A stretch of 64,000 nucleotides of DNA from Pohlia nutans (GCA_022496805.1 CM040092.1:20168113-20232112); one strand, 5' to 3'. Shown: positions 33,721 through 46,035, counted from the first letter of the stretch. Numbers and translations: made by a program. Notes: generated from the letters alone by a model not told the origin.

Positions 33721-33992
33721 GATTATTTCAAACTAAGGTATATATTAAACAAAGGCCTAGTCCAATTAGCCACTATCTAATTCTCTGGTCTATTGACCTC
33801 AACCTGAACTTGTCAAACCAACAGGTTGCAACAACCTTCTCTGAAACATCCTAAATGCTATGAAGTAAATAATTCCATCAAATCACACATTACTGAAACA
33901 AAATTGACCTTGAGCTTAGTAGACTTGTAACAAAATTATTTAATCTTCTTCTTTGAAAAGAAGAAGATAAATGAGACATTCACCATTTCTTA

Positions 33993-34337
33993 GAGCATCT
34001 CTACTAGCACTCAGGATACCGCTTTGGCTATGGAAAAATGGATGAGACTGGGTTGGTCAACAATTTATTTGGCCCGTGACAATGGATAATCTACTTTAGT
34101 AAAAATCAGGGCCCTAAAATCACTCTTGCTAGTGTATCTCCTCTTCTAAATAGCAGATCATAATTGCACAATTCATCTGACGTGGAGACTTGTGAGTGGC
34201 TCACTTTCTACTTTACTTTTATTTTTCTCTTACTTAAGAGTCTAATTCAGTGATATTCATGGAGGAACTACATGGTGAGATCTGACTTAAATTGGATGAC
34301 CTTCAAAGCGCAATCCAGAGTGCTAGAGGAGATGCTC
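33993..34337. mobile_element. Tourist-like MITE, private to segment B
   Basis: Ends are GAGCATCTCTACTAGCACTC and, on the complement, GAGCATCTCCTCTAGCACTC (18 of 20 alike). TTA flanks both sides (33990-33992 and 34338-34340). Segment A at about 23113-23125 is unoccupied. It is 345 bp long and non-coding. The TTA duplication and GAGCATCTC ends fit PIF/Harbinger-derived Tourist elements. Confidence 0.8.
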
Positions 34338-34483
34338 TTACATCAATTATACATGGTAGGCATTGCTCACCACAGGCAAGGGCAAGTGGTACAAATTGAA
34401 GTGTCTTTTGCAATTCATGAGGCTAACAATTCAGCGTCTTCACTATCATTCTCATCATCTTGCAAAACTCCAATAGGTCAAGT

Positions 34484-36240
34484 TTACCAATAATCAGCAC
34501 AAGAACACACGCCAGCTTTGAAGTGGTGAAAACGATTAGCATCCCTTGCTATGATTTCCCGTCTAGTGACCTTAGAGATAATCTTGTTTATTGTATGGCA
34601 GTGAATCTGAACATATTTACTCAAAAGGTTCTTGTACACACAAATTATTTCTCCACAAAGTGTGGACCCGCAATATACCATCAGCAATAGCCAATTTCTC
34701 AAGTCTATGAGAGCAGAGAACAAGTTCTATCTCCTCACCAATATTCCCTAATACTAGCCCAGTATCAGTAACGTAGCCTTCAGCCTTGATAAATTCACTC
34801 AATCTGTTCAGCTCAACATATATCTCGTTGGCTTCGAGATGCGAATTATCCTTGACGACAAATTCATGGATCTTGTTATCAACTTCAATCCAGGTGCACC
34901 CGAGTTCCTTGCGTACACCTCTCTCCTGCATTATAGTGCGCACCAATGACACCTCCTCCCACTTGCCAGCTGCTGCATAGATACTGGAGAGCAGCACATA
35001 AGTTGCGGGATTATTTCGGTCCAACTTGGTGCACTCTTGGGCAGCATGTTCAGGCATTTTTCCACGTTCCCATGATTGAGTTCTACAAGCTCCAAGCAAG
35101 GCTCCCCAAGTTGCTTTGTTTGGCTCACAAGCCATGCTCCGGATGGAAAGATGTGCCTCCTCCCAAGGAGGTCCACCATGCAATTACAATGCAGCAAAAA
35201 AGCTCACTTATCTACCATACTCTACACTCATACTTAGCCAGATAAAGCCGACGTCCTTCTTCAAGAAGGCCTGCATGGCTGCAAGCTAAAAACGTTGCCA
35301 CAAATGAGTACGCACACTGGGAACTTTGACTGGTTTAGCCGGGGCTAAACTGGGGTGGTTTAGCCCCCTCTTTAGCCCCCCTTAGCACTATGTGAAAAAT
35401 TGGGGGGTGCTAAATTTTTGTACCATTAGCCCCCATTTTAGCCCCCTTTTTGTACCATTAGCTGGGGCTAAAACACAAATTAGCCGGGGCTAAAATGGAA
35501 GATTCGGGTTTAGCCGGGGCTAAACTGGGGTGGTTTAGCCCCCCCAAGCCAGTTTAGCCCCGGGGGCTAAACTCTCCAAAGCTTCCAGTGGCATCCGGCT
35601 TAACAATCATGTTTCGGAAGAAGTTCAAAGTTTCACGCCCACGTCCATGTTGTGCAAGTCCACCGATCGATCATTGTGTTCCACGTGATTACGTTGCAGT
35701 CCTGCATTCTTTCAAAAACTATTCGGGCATCATCAATAGTGCCACTCGTCGCATACATGTGGACTAGCGCATATATTGCCACACGCACATCTAACTCAAG
35801 ACCTGCTGATCAACGACATGGTTGTGACCTCCTTCACACAATCCAGAGACCAACTTGCACTTGCATTCAAGATGCTGAATGATATACATGACTACCTCTA
35901 GTTTGAAACCTTCCCCGGGGTTCATTTGGAGTCTAAAGAGTTAATAATTAGGGTTCCACACCACAACCGCTCGATCTCTGCATATTCATGTGCAAGTCAT
36001 CGCATTTCATGTGATCACATCGTGTTCCTTCATCCAACATATCAAAAACTTGTTGGGCATCATCAACGCTGCCACTTATGGCATAAATGTGTATGAGCGC
36101 ATTTCACACACAAATTTGACTCAAGTCCTGCTTCTGAGGCATCGCTGTGAACTCTCTTCACGCATTGGAACACACTTGCACGTGCAGATGGATCGCGGAT
36201 GCTCACATAAATGATGGTATTCGTTACGCAACCCTTTCTT
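34484..36240 (-). pseudogene. PPR protein, PLS-E-DYW class (segment B copy)
   Basis: Counterpart of 23257-24720. The main frame (35183 to 34617) holds E/E+ motifs and the start of the DYW domain ([33 protein letters not shown]). In a second frame the rest of the domain survives to its end ([20 protein letters not shown], then GVCSCADYW and a stop at 34484). Upstream PPR repeats are broken by stops and by a 276-bp CACTA-like insertion. The terminal DYW is kept here, unlike segment A, but frameshifts make both copies non-functional. Confidence 0.85.
35315..35590. mobile_element. CACTA-like MITE, private to segment B
   Basis: It begins CACTGGGAACTTTG and ends with the complement of CACTGGAAGCTTTG, flanked by GCA at 35312-35314 and 35591-35593. 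A 3-bp duplication and CACTG ends fit the CACTA (En/Spm) group. The interior is built from repeated GGTTTAGCC and GGGGCTAAA in both orientations and could fold extensively. Segment A at about 24085-24095 lacks it. It interrupts the PPR remnant. Confidence 0.8.
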
Positions 36241-36952
36241 TGTAAGATGATAGATTTATTTTTGAGATAAAGGTGTCGGGAAAGGTGTGTTGTATTAAGG
36301 TAGTTTTGGTATATGAAATTATTGACTTACTATTGATTCATTTATGTGCATTTTTTCTTTCTTTTGACTAATTGGCTTCTTTTTTATATAAATAGGTTAT
36401 TGGAACAAGTTGATATATGTATTTTTGATAAGAATATGTGGCCGGGAACATGGAAAGTGGAAAGAAACAAGTGGTCAAAATATTGTATTCAATAAACCTT
36501 TTTATTTCAATTGTGCTCTTTTAATTAGAGAGAAATCGCTCAAGTATAGTGGACTCCATTTGTCCCGTCAAAGAGTACCTCTTAAAATTCAACATCGTAC
36601 TTTCAATACTAAGTATGCTAAATTTTAAGGAGGTGCTCTTTATATTGGGATACAAAGAGTAAATCCATAGCTAGATCAAAACATCAAATCTATTGTGTTG
36701 ATTCATGAAAATTCTCATTTGAGCTTTATGAATTTTTGTGCAAGATTCTCTTTTCACTTAACTTTAACAACATTGTTTGAAAAAGGTTTTCTAACTTTCT
36801 CAACTTTTTTTTCTAAATTAATATGTGTAAATCCAGGTATTAACACTATTAGGATTTGGGGGGTTTTGTATCACCACAAACGTTGCTATTAACACTAGAA
36901 AGCAGTGATAAGAAGTCCTCCTATATGTTTCTAAAATGTTGTTCACTTGTGA
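36241..36952. other. AT-rich intergenic DNA of segment B
   Basis: Collinear with 24721-25430. No gene seen. Confidence 0.6.
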
Positions 36953-36956
36953 TTAA

Positions 36957-37501
36957 CCCCTAAATGCCCAAGCATCCAAATAGTGGATGGTGGTTGGTCA
37001 AATTCGATTTCAACCTTAAAGATGATTATTTTTGCTTTCAAGTCCAACTAAAAAAATGGAGATTATCAAGTCTAGTTTCTACTTCACTTTGTAAATTTGA
37101 AAAAATCATAATATTAAGTATTTTATTGCACTTGCAATGTCAAGAGGTCATAATCCAAACTACACTACAAAGCATATGTCATTATCAAATTTCCAAATTT
37201 AGAAAATATATTTTAAATTGAATTTTCCCATATGGTTCTTCATTGTAACCTGAACCTTTTATAATTTTTTTGGTAATTAGGAACAATTTTGTAATTTATA
37301 TGAATTTTTTTGTGTATTTTACTTCAGAAATCATATTAAATTTATAATGCATTAAGAAAATTTGAAAAATTGAGGATCAATAGGAAACATATGTTTACAT
37401 TTATTAAAAATATTTCAAAAAATATATCAAAGGCTACTGATGAGCAAACTCCATATGAAAGTGTTGTTTGACTTTTTGTGAATGCCCTAGGCATTTAGGG
37501 G
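36957..37501. mobile_element. TTAA-flanked element (CCCCTAAATGCC), private to segment B
   Basis: Starts CCCCTAAATGCC and ends GGCATTTAGGGG, a perfect 12-bp inverted end. TTAA flanks it (36953-36956 and 37502-37505). Segment A has a single TTAA at 25431-25434 in identical context (TGATTAAACAACG), proving insertion with TTAA duplication. At 545 bp it has no transposase. The end sequence and target fit the piggyBac superfamily. Confidence 0.85.
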
Positions 37502-37505
37502 TTAA

Positions 37506-38481
37506 ACAACGTTTATGTTTATGTATATGCAATGTTCTTGCACATGCTTATGCAATGTTTTTGTCATTAATTTTTGGAAACGATTGTTCCCAATCGCATC
37601 TCTATTTTGGGATCTACATGCTGTATTTGTTTTTTTCTAGTTTCAAAATATCCATTTAGTATTTTCAGTTGTGCAATATACAGTACAATATACCATATAG
37701 TAATGGTCGTACAATATACCGTAAATTATACCATATAACAATATAGTGTATAGCATATGGTATACTATACCATATAGTGTACCAATAAGTATACAATATA
37801 CCCTAAAATATATTGCATAGCAATTAGTATCTTCCACCTCACTCACCCCTTGACAATCCTTATGGGATAAATAGTTTGGCTTACGAACATCGTGAGAATG
37901 TCATTGGGAACACAAAACGTTTCTTTCACCACCAAAATGTTGCCCAAAGACAAACATTGCTCTCAAACCTTGCTTATTTCCTCAAACATTGCTAAGTTAT
38001 ATACACATTGCTTACAAACGTTGTAAAGACTCCACATTCTAATAGTGTAATTTATGATAGTATAGTTCAATATCAAAATTTATTGTTCTCTAATTAAAAT
38101 AATAGTTTTATTATAAATAAAAACTATATAAAATGAGATATTTCATGCAACTATAGAATGAGATATTGAGAGAAATCACTTTTCATTTGTAGTTTCTTCA
38201 TTTTCCAAATTATTGTTCTAAAGACTATCCGCGAATGATTCTTTATACTAATAATAGTATCTACTATCTAGAATATGCGAGGGCTTCTTGATATACATTT
38301 TTCATTCACTACTTTTATACTAAACACTTCTTTCTCCGAATATTCTAGAATATATAAGGATTTACTAATGCAGGTGTCATTGTGCATTTACTAGCCTTGT
38401 AAAGTTTGTTTATGTTTTTACAACCCTACTGACCTATATATTTTGATTACTGTATTAAGTTCAAATAAGTTTTATACACTC
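37506..38481. other. AT-rich intergenic DNA with low-complexity block
   Basis: Collinear with 25435-26365. Bases 37660-37830 are the TATAGTATAC-type repeat. No gene seen. Confidence 0.6.
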
Positions 38482-38485
38482 TTAA

Positions 38486-39031
38486 CTCCTAAATGCCCAA
38501 GCATCCAAATAGTGAATCGTGGTGGGCCAAATTCAATTTCAACCTTAGTAATGATTATTTTTACTTTCAAGTCCAACTAAGAAAATGGAGCTTATCAAGC
38601 CTAGTTTCTAATTCACTTTATAAATATGAAAAAATAATAATATTAAGTACTTTATTGCATTTGCAATGTCAAAAAGCCAAAATCCAAACTTCACTACAAA
38701 ACAAAAGTCATCATCGAATTTCCAAATTTAGAAAATTTATTTTAAATTGAATTTTTCTATGTACCACTTCCTTCTAACTCAAACGTTGTAAATTCATTTG
38801 AATATTTGGAACAATTTTTTTATTTATATGAATTTCTTTGCTTATTCTACCTCAAAAATTGTATTAAATTTATAACATATTGAAAATGAATTGATAATTT
38901 GAAGACCAATAGGAAACATATGCATACGTTTATTATAAATATTTCAAAAAATCTCTAAAAAGCTTTTGATGAGCAAACTCCAGTTGAAAGTGATGTTGGT
39001 CTTCTTTGTAAAGGCTTTGCCTATTTAGGGG
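38486..39031. mobile_element. TTAA-flanked element, older copy
   Basis: Same family as 36957-37501. It starts CTCCTAAATGCCCAAGCATC and ends GCCTATTTAGGGG, with TTAA at 38482-38485 and 39032-39035. Its length (546 bp) nearly equals that of its sister (545 bp). It is also present in segment A in rearranged form (26370-26690), so it came before the segmental duplication. Confidence 0.8.
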
Positions 39032-39089
39032 TTAATCGATTAAATTCCACAAGTTCGGAGAATATGACAATTGCTTCAAGTTGGTAACT

Positions 39090-39290
39090 TCTTTTGTCTC
39101 TAATAAAATTGGTTTTGATCGATATGATTGATTGCACATGCGCTGTCTTTATCAAGAACTTGTCGAGTATCACCAATGCTGCCACTCCTGGCATACAATG
39201 TACTAGCGCATTTCCCACACTCAAACCTGACACAAATCAAAGACGTGCTTCTAAGTTATCACATAGCTTTGAACTCCCTTCATCCGTAAT
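39090..39290 (-). pseudogene. PPR repeat fragment
   Basis: On the minus strand it repeats part of the PPR remnant (compare 24520-24620): a repeat of the form ALVHCMPGVAALVILDKFL. It is an isolated, broken third fragment of the PPR gene, absent from segment A. Confidence 0.6.
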
Positions 39291-40150
39291 ATTCTACATC
39301 TATGCTCCTGGCATAATATTCTACCTCTATGCTACAATAGCCTTGTATTTAACATACTTAGTACCATGAAAATAATGAAATTGAACATGAAATAACCCCA
39401 TTGGCCAAAATATAATCATATTCTTTATTTAGTGGTTACTTAATTGATTCAATTTGAATATGTAATAAACATATTTAAGTTGAATTCCAAATGAATCAAT
39501 TTTGGCCTTCCATTTCTTTTCCAAATTCAACAAGTATTGATTGTGCTATGAAGTTATTGAAAACCATCATTTTTATACTTGATCAAATATTTTGTCTTGA
39601 ATAAGAATTATATTGGGCCAACGTGCTAATCTTAGTGCATATTCTAGGCCTTGAAATGATTGCAAGATACATCAAAGCTCGTATTATGAATTATTAAAGA
39701 ATTAGCTTCTCTTAGTTCTTCTTCTTTCAATTGTCTTATACTTATTAAGAAGTTCTCAATATGCTTTGCTCAATGGAAACTTTTACTTGGGGAGGTCTCA
39801 TTCAAATCTTACGTAACATCATGCAAACATCCAAATAAATCCTTGAAGGTACAATGTCTAAATGAATTACATTGATATAAGATACTCAAAATTAATGACA
39901 ACAATAAAAATGAGAATATTTTCAAAATATTACTAATTATGATAAAGACATTCATATTGAAATTATCAAGATTTTAAAGAATCCACATGTCTTTTTGGAA
40001 AGTTAACAACTATGTGTTCATGAAGTATGGTAAGAAGGGACTAAATAATTAGGATAAGAAGAGACTATGGTAAGAACCAAACATATGTACTTACGAAGTA
40101 TAGTAAATTACTATGGTAAAATGGGACTTACCATAGTCACTTCTTGACTA
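39291..40150. other. Intergenic DNA of segment B
   Basis: Bases 39560-40140 match 26700-27290. I see nothing coding. Confidence 0.6.
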
Positions 40151-40814
40151 TGGTAATCTCATCGAGGTAATTTATTAATATGCCATGATGGATCACTATC
40201 GGTACTAGTAAAGAAAGGACTATGGGTAAGAACTAAAAATTATCAAGATATGAAGATAATCATGTAAATTTTCACTTCTTTATAGAATGCTTAAGCCATT
40301 GATCTTAATACTCGTCATAGATCCCAAAGACATTAATATATTTCCACTGTATTCAGCTGTCATTATAAACTCTTGAAAGCATGATTGAGATTTGAAAAAT
40401 GGGCTACATGGAGCCTACTCTGCTTCACAACAATTTTTCTCTGCAACCATATACCTACACAGTTATACACGTAGCTATGCGGTTACGTAGCTTCTCGTGT
40501 AGTTGCGTGGCTCCAAAGCTATACAACAAGTGTATAGAAAGAAGGCACACACCTTTCTCTTCCTCTTTTTCTCTGTTTCTTGGGTTGGTCCTCAGGGTTA
40601 GAGTTTCGTTCTCTCATTTGATTCTTCCCTAACACTCTTCATTCACAGTGGCCCTTCAGGCTAAAGTTTCTTAGTTTCTCTCGCTTGTTCACATTTCGTT
40701 TTCCCCTACTCCTTTCATTGCTTAGGTTCTTTTCTTATTCTTTGCTACCTTTCCGTCTCTTTGTTCACCATACCTGCTTTAGAAAATTCATTCTTTTCAT
40801 TTCTTGTGTTGACC
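40150..40814 (+). promoter_or_regulatory. Promoter and leader of RWP-RK gene B
   Basis: Conserved with 4195-4868 and 27300-28037. The G-box position reads TACACGTAGC here, so CACGTG has become CACGTA, while GGTTACGTAGCTTCTCGTGT is kept. The ATG at 40815 has the context ACCATGG. Confidence 0.55.
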
Positions 40815-42687
40815 ATGGATGCTAGTGATCGCTCTCAAGTGCTTTTTGGTAGAGTCTCAAAGCCCCTCCCATGCCCTTTGTGCAAGTCGATTTTTGTTAG
40901 TGTCCTTAGCGTTAGCCATTACCACTGCCCTGCCTGCAAGTATACCTATGAATCTCCAAAATCAAAGCAAAACGAGAAAGGGAAGGAGACCTCTGACATT
41001 GGTGAAAGCTCCCATGGCGGTAAGCTTCCTTTACAAACTACTCTTATTAAATGAGTTTCACTGGTATTCTAACTAGTAGTACTTGCGTTGTCATCACTTG
41101 ATCACTATCTTCACTAGAATAATCAATGTTCATGCTTTTTCTTCATGATTTTGTGCATGCAGGTTTCATCACTTTGCCATCGCAACTCACAGGGGTCAAG
41201 GAAGGTGAAGTAAGTAGCGGACCGCGGATTGCTGTGCCACTTCCGCAATGCAACTTTACTATTACGGAACCATTGACGGCTGCGGTGGAGAAGAAAAAGG
41301 GAAAGGAGAAGGCGCATGAGCTCTTCACTGCGATTGAAGGGAATAAAGGCTGCTCCCCGGTCAAGGGTGGTAATTTAAAGATACTCATCTTCTAAGTTAG
41401 AATGTCCTTACAATGCTTTTTCCTACTGTTGGTGACTTCGTGGGATGCTCCTCTGACATTTAATGATTTCACAGCAATTTCTTGCATGATCATGTCAATT
41501 GCAGCGGATCTCAGCAACTTGATTTGGGAACTCCAGAGCATGGTAGAAAAAGGAAATGATCCCGGAAGTGATACTGATAGTGAACCACCGAGTGATCCCC
41601 CCTTGCCTGCAGCATTTCCATTGGGCCACATCAGCGATGAGTGTGGGATACCAGTCATCCCCTCCCTGCGATTCGCCCCCAAGTTGTAAGTCCATTCAAT
41701 TCCGTGTATGTGTTGTGGCAATGGTTCACCAAACGTGCTCAAGTGGTTACAAGTTGTATTTACATTCTATGGCCGGGGCAGGGGCTGCAGATGCTACCAG
41801 AACAACCAATTATGCAAGAAGATCACATGTGCAAAGTACCGCTTGTGCTTCAACGAGCGCTTCAGAAAGTTGGCTTTGAGTGTGATTCTGGAAAAGTGGT
41901 TCTCGTCAGCCGATGCAACAAGAAGGTGAGATTGGTCACCGAATTCTTCCCCCAATTCCGTGCATGCATCACAAAGATTTCTCTTTCTCTGGTATTTACA
42001 ATCCTGCTTGTTTTTCATTTGAACTCACGGCCACAGGGAGGTGGGACGCTTCAGTTGAAGTTGTGGAATTTGTTGAACAACTTCCACTTGCGGTTGGACG
42101 ACGCGGTGGAGAAGCTCGAAGTCTCCAAGACTCCATTGAAGAAAGCGTGCAGAGAATTTGGGATCAAACGATGGCCTGGCCGCAAGGTAATTTCTACTAA
42201 AATATCAATTCCTTTTGCATCTTTTGAATGAACTTGTCGTGGATATTCTCTTGAAGTTTTTTACTCATTCACAATTGGATGATACAAATAGCTTTTGTGT
42301 GATACCATATAATTGCTCAAGACTGCTCATACACACTCAAAGCAATTTGTAATTTTATGCTTACAGTACAGATTCAACCTGTATATGATTGTGCTGAAGA
42401 CTTGTTCATACGCACGAAGAGCCTTTGTGATGTTCAATAGGATTACAGTTATTGTAATATCACATTGTAGAGGAGACTTGCTCATACACACTGAGAGCCT
42501 GTAGTAGTTTTGTAACAACAATTAATATAGGCTTTGAATACTTTGACCTGATTGGATTTGCACGTTAATATGTATGCAGATGAGGAGCTTGATCAGGAAG
42601 GCTGCCGAAAGCAATGTGGATGCAATGGACCTTGCAGACGAAGAATTGGTGAAAGAGATTCGCAAACTCACAGAGCAATCACACTGA
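40815..42687 (+). CDS. Zinc-ribbon RWP-RK protein, copy B
   Basis: Same six-exon plan as copy A: 40815-41019, 41163-41369, 41505-41685, 41782-41925, 42037-42186, 42580-42687, all GT-AG. It has the N-terminal CX2CX14CX2C ribbon, the acidic Ser/Pro stretch, and the RWP-RK domain (LLNNFHLRLDDAVEKLEVSK, CREFGIKRWPGRK, then MRSLIRKAAE). Exon length differences from copy A are -24, 0, +19, +3, 0 and +30 nt. Only exon 3 breaks the multiple-of-three rule, so the standard model is out of frame at the exon 3/4 junction. An acceptor at 41753 (GGTTACAAG) would restore frame with a 68-nt intron. The multiples of three elsewhere suggest the gene was under coding constraint until recently. Confidence 0.65.
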
Positions 42688-43616
42688 GAGACTCAAACAC
42701 TAAGTTTGTAACCACGTCATTCTAACGCCGGCATTGGAATGACAGAAATTATTTCAATGAATGTCGTTCCAACCACATTCATTTGTAGTAAGTTACATCA
42801 TGTGGTTCTAGTATGTTGAATGTAAAGAAATCATGTCGATGCTCCCTGCACTGGTGGAGCGACAGTTGTTGAATTGCCTCACTGGGATCCCGGAGGGTTC
42901 CAGCCTTTAATTTCAGATGGTCAACTGGCCAATTTTCTCTACAGTCACGCAGTCAGTGTGGATTACCGGTAGAAGGTACTTAGTCTGTGTTGTGTAAGTA
43001 AGTGACTAAGCTGCTTCATTGCAGGTTAGTTACATGAATGCAGTTTGATTTGGCTTCCATGATACGTAGCTGGGCTGCAGGCACTGACTTTTTCCTCATG
43101 TAGATGCAGCTCTACTCATGGTCTTCCACGGAGGGTGAGAGAAATTATTTCTGTGTCTTGTGTTGTACTGATATTAACAAATATTGAGTTTCAATGGATT
43201 CCGTGCGGATTCATTTGGTAAGGGTATCCAGTTTTATTTACAGTACTTGCTGGTCCGGGTATTTTCAAAATTATTTGGTAAATTCTTTGTAGATGGTTTT
43301 ATTGGACACGCAAACATATGGCAAACTTTGTGAATATAAAAATAAAGAAAATAACAAAAGACAATGCTCATATAAAACTGAAAGAATCTACCCTTTCATT
43401 AAGGGTCTAATCCTTCACCTGTCTTTCTAATCATAATCTAGTTCTTCAAGGATGAAAGGCAAAATTTTAAGTAACCTTTCATTCCAGTTTTGTTTTTTTA
43501 AATAACTCAGCCAATATGTGAGCAATTCATTGTGAGCAAGGTAGCGGAATGGCCATGTTAGTGTAAAGCCGAGATTGCAAGGGCTAGCCAAAAAATTTGG
43601 GAGAGGTGGATGTGTA
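42688..43616. other. 3' flank of RWP-RK gene B
   Basis: Conserved with the flank of copy A up to about 43270, where segment B ends. From there to 43616 I see only AT-rich DNA. Confidence 0.55.
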
Positions 43617-43620
43617 TTAA

Positions 43621-44340
43621 CCCTCAACTGCATAGGCGTTCATTTTTTGGACGACGTACAGATTTCATCCATGTTTTCTCATATGTCATGCACTTTTTGC
43701 AATGTGGATTTTTAGTCCCAGGGAGTGCACTCTTCAAGTACTGTAATTATACACGTGCGTGCACGACAAGGGTATTATTTAGAACAAGCATGTACAAAAT
43801 GTATGTATGGGAGACATATTTCAACCGAGCAGAAAGTAGATATACATGGGGCTTGGAGTTAAATTCCTCGTTTTTAGCCCCTGTGTATATAAGAAAACGT
43901 ATTTTGAGGCCGTGAGATTTGTACATATATTGCTTAATTTTAGCCAAAAATAAAATGTATACAGGGGTGTTTTAATAAGGAGGATGCACGCACGTGATTC
44001 CTGGCTTTATTGAATAGTGCACTCCCTGAGTTTTTAGTATAGATTTTATGGGAAATTAGTTTCATGCATGTGTGAACCGATTAGAAAGGGGATGTTATTT
44101 GAAATTATTGTGCCTCATTTCATGTTGTAGTGATTCACCCAAAAAATTAAGATCTTAGTTCAAAACAAATCAAAAGTGCTCTTGAAAAGTGAACTCAGAA
44201 ATTAAGCAACCAAAAAATTTCCAAAAATCACTACACTTAGAGTATAACATTTCAACCAATCACAACAAATTTCATCTACAAATTGTCAATATCTTATTTG
44301 TAATCAACTTACAAAAGAATTTTGAATTTAGACAATTCTC
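43621..44340. mobile_element. TTAA element, truncated and interrupted
   Basis: Starts CCCTCAACTGCATAGG after TTAA (43617-43620). It shares GCACTTTTTGCAATGTGG and GTGTGAACCGATTAGAAAGG with the elements at 15397 and 54480. A 314-bp hAT-like MITE is nested at 43717-44030. The 3' part stops near 44340, where a 16-bp repeat begins. Confidence 0.65.
43717..44030. mobile_element. hAT-like MITE nested in a TTAA element
   Basis: Ends are CCCAGGGAGTGCACTCTTCA and, on the complement, CTCAGGGAGTGCACTATTCA. The 8-bp TTTTTAGT flanks both sides (43709-43716 and 44031-44038). Removing it restores the host element sequence. An 8-bp duplication and CAGGG ends fit hAT. It is non-coding. Confidence 0.85.
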
Positions 44341-44394
44341 CAAGTCTCCAATTCTCCAAGTCTCCAATTCTCCAAGTCTCCAATTCTCCAAATC
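44333..44394 (+). repeat. 16-bp minisatellite
   Basis: Four units of AATTCTCCAAGTCTCC. Confidence 0.9.
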
Positions 44395-46031
44395 TAGAGA
44401 GGATTGTCAGGATTTACGGGTTGCGTGGAACATATATAGATTCTCTTGGTTTATTACAATTTTGGTAAATGAATATGATAGGGATCATAGTGTTTTTCAA
44501 TACATTCCTTGTTACTAGATGTAAAGTCCATAACTACAATGAATGAATATTTTCTCCAAAGTTATTGTGTATTTATTTTATTTTTAAATTTATTTTGTAT
44601 ATTGTTTGACAATATGTTCAAATCATGTGTGAATCTGACTACGACTTGTGCCATTTTTTCATGATATTTGAATTTTGAAAATAGCATAAATGCACATTTC
44701 TTAATTTTGATTCAAGTATAATTTTTATTGTGACTTGATAAAGGAGAAATTGTAGTTGGCTTTTTTATATCAAGAATTGTAACATTATGTATGAAAGGCA
44801 ATTTTGGAAGTAATTCAACTTTAAAACAAATGGCAATAAATATTAGAAGCCCTTTCCACTATAATGAATTACCTTCAAATTCAGACATTGAAGAAACTTC
44901 TATAAGTGCATACCTCCATGTCTATCAATTGCACCAATTCTATGCAATAAAGGGAGACTACTATACTAACAAATGACAATAAATTAAGGAAGTATGTGAA
45001 AGTGACATTATAAAAATTTAACATGACATATTTAGGAAAAAATATCTTTTATAAAATTATATATAGAAAGGGATCAAAAAATAAATAAAGATGTCGTGGA
45101 GCAAAGTCAATATATCGAGAAAAAACTTTATAGATTTTAAAAGAAGGAAGAAGCCAGGAAATTAATTCTTTAATAATCCATACTAGGAGCTTTGATGTAT
45201 CTTGCAATCATTTCAAGGCCAAGCATATGCTCTAAGATTAGCATGATGGTTCAATATAAAATTCTAATTCAAGACAAAATATTTGATCAACTATAAAAAT
45301 GATGTTTTGATACCTCAATGGCACAATCAATAATAGTTTAATTTACAAAGGAAATGGAAATGGTTGCATTTTGCTAATATGTCTATTACATATAGAAACT
45401 CCAGTCCTCCTACGAGGCTGGTGTGAATAAAAGGCAAGTGTGAATAAATTGTTTGTTCGTAATCTCAATGACCTAGTGCCCACCGAACAAAGGGCCATTG
45501 GAACAAAACTACTCTCCAATATGTCTATTACATACTTTAGGTGATTCAATAATTCTTCTTGAAGACATGACAATGTTCCCTCAAAAAAATTGTACAAAAA
45601 TATTTTATGGTAGCAATTGGTGCGTTGCTACTACTAAAAATTTAGAAAAAGAATATAATGAAGTCAAGTACCGTTTCCTTAAAAGTAAGGTTGAATCAAA
45701 AATAGTAGAATTTATTAATGTAGTAGTTGGTAATTTGAGTAAGAATAATTTTTAAAAACGGTTTTGAATTTTGCAAAGACATTGCATTTGCTTTCAGCCA
45801 GTCACATCAATCAAGAGCAACTTAGTGACAAAAGAAGTTACTAACTTAAAATAGCCTATATTTTTCTCCAGTTTAATCAATTAAAATTCTATAAAACTTC
45901 TTTAAGCCTAAAGTAACAGGTTCTTTAAAATTCTATAAAACTCTAAAGGCAGGTGGTTAAAAAATCAACAAACTACACCACTAGTAAGTACACAATACAC
46001 TAAGTCCTTACATATTCTAGTTTTAGCATAT
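44395..46031. other. AT-rich intergenic DNA with an inverted segment fragment
   Basis: Bases 45180-45330 match, inverted and diverged, the segment region at about 39560-39690 (TTGCAATCATTTCAAGGCCA). Short frames at 44791 and 45498 have no recognisable motif. Confidence 0.5.
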
Positions 46032-46035
46032 TTAA

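Larger units (their letters stand above)
32630..43270 (+). repeat. Segment B of a direct segmental duplication
   Basis: Collinear with segment A, in the same orientation. It lacks the 13.4-kb palindrome and the MITE at 22614-22840. It has private insertions at 33993-34337, 35315-35590 and 36957-37501, an expanded T tract at 32796-32912, and an extra PPR fragment (39090-39290). Confidence 0.8.
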
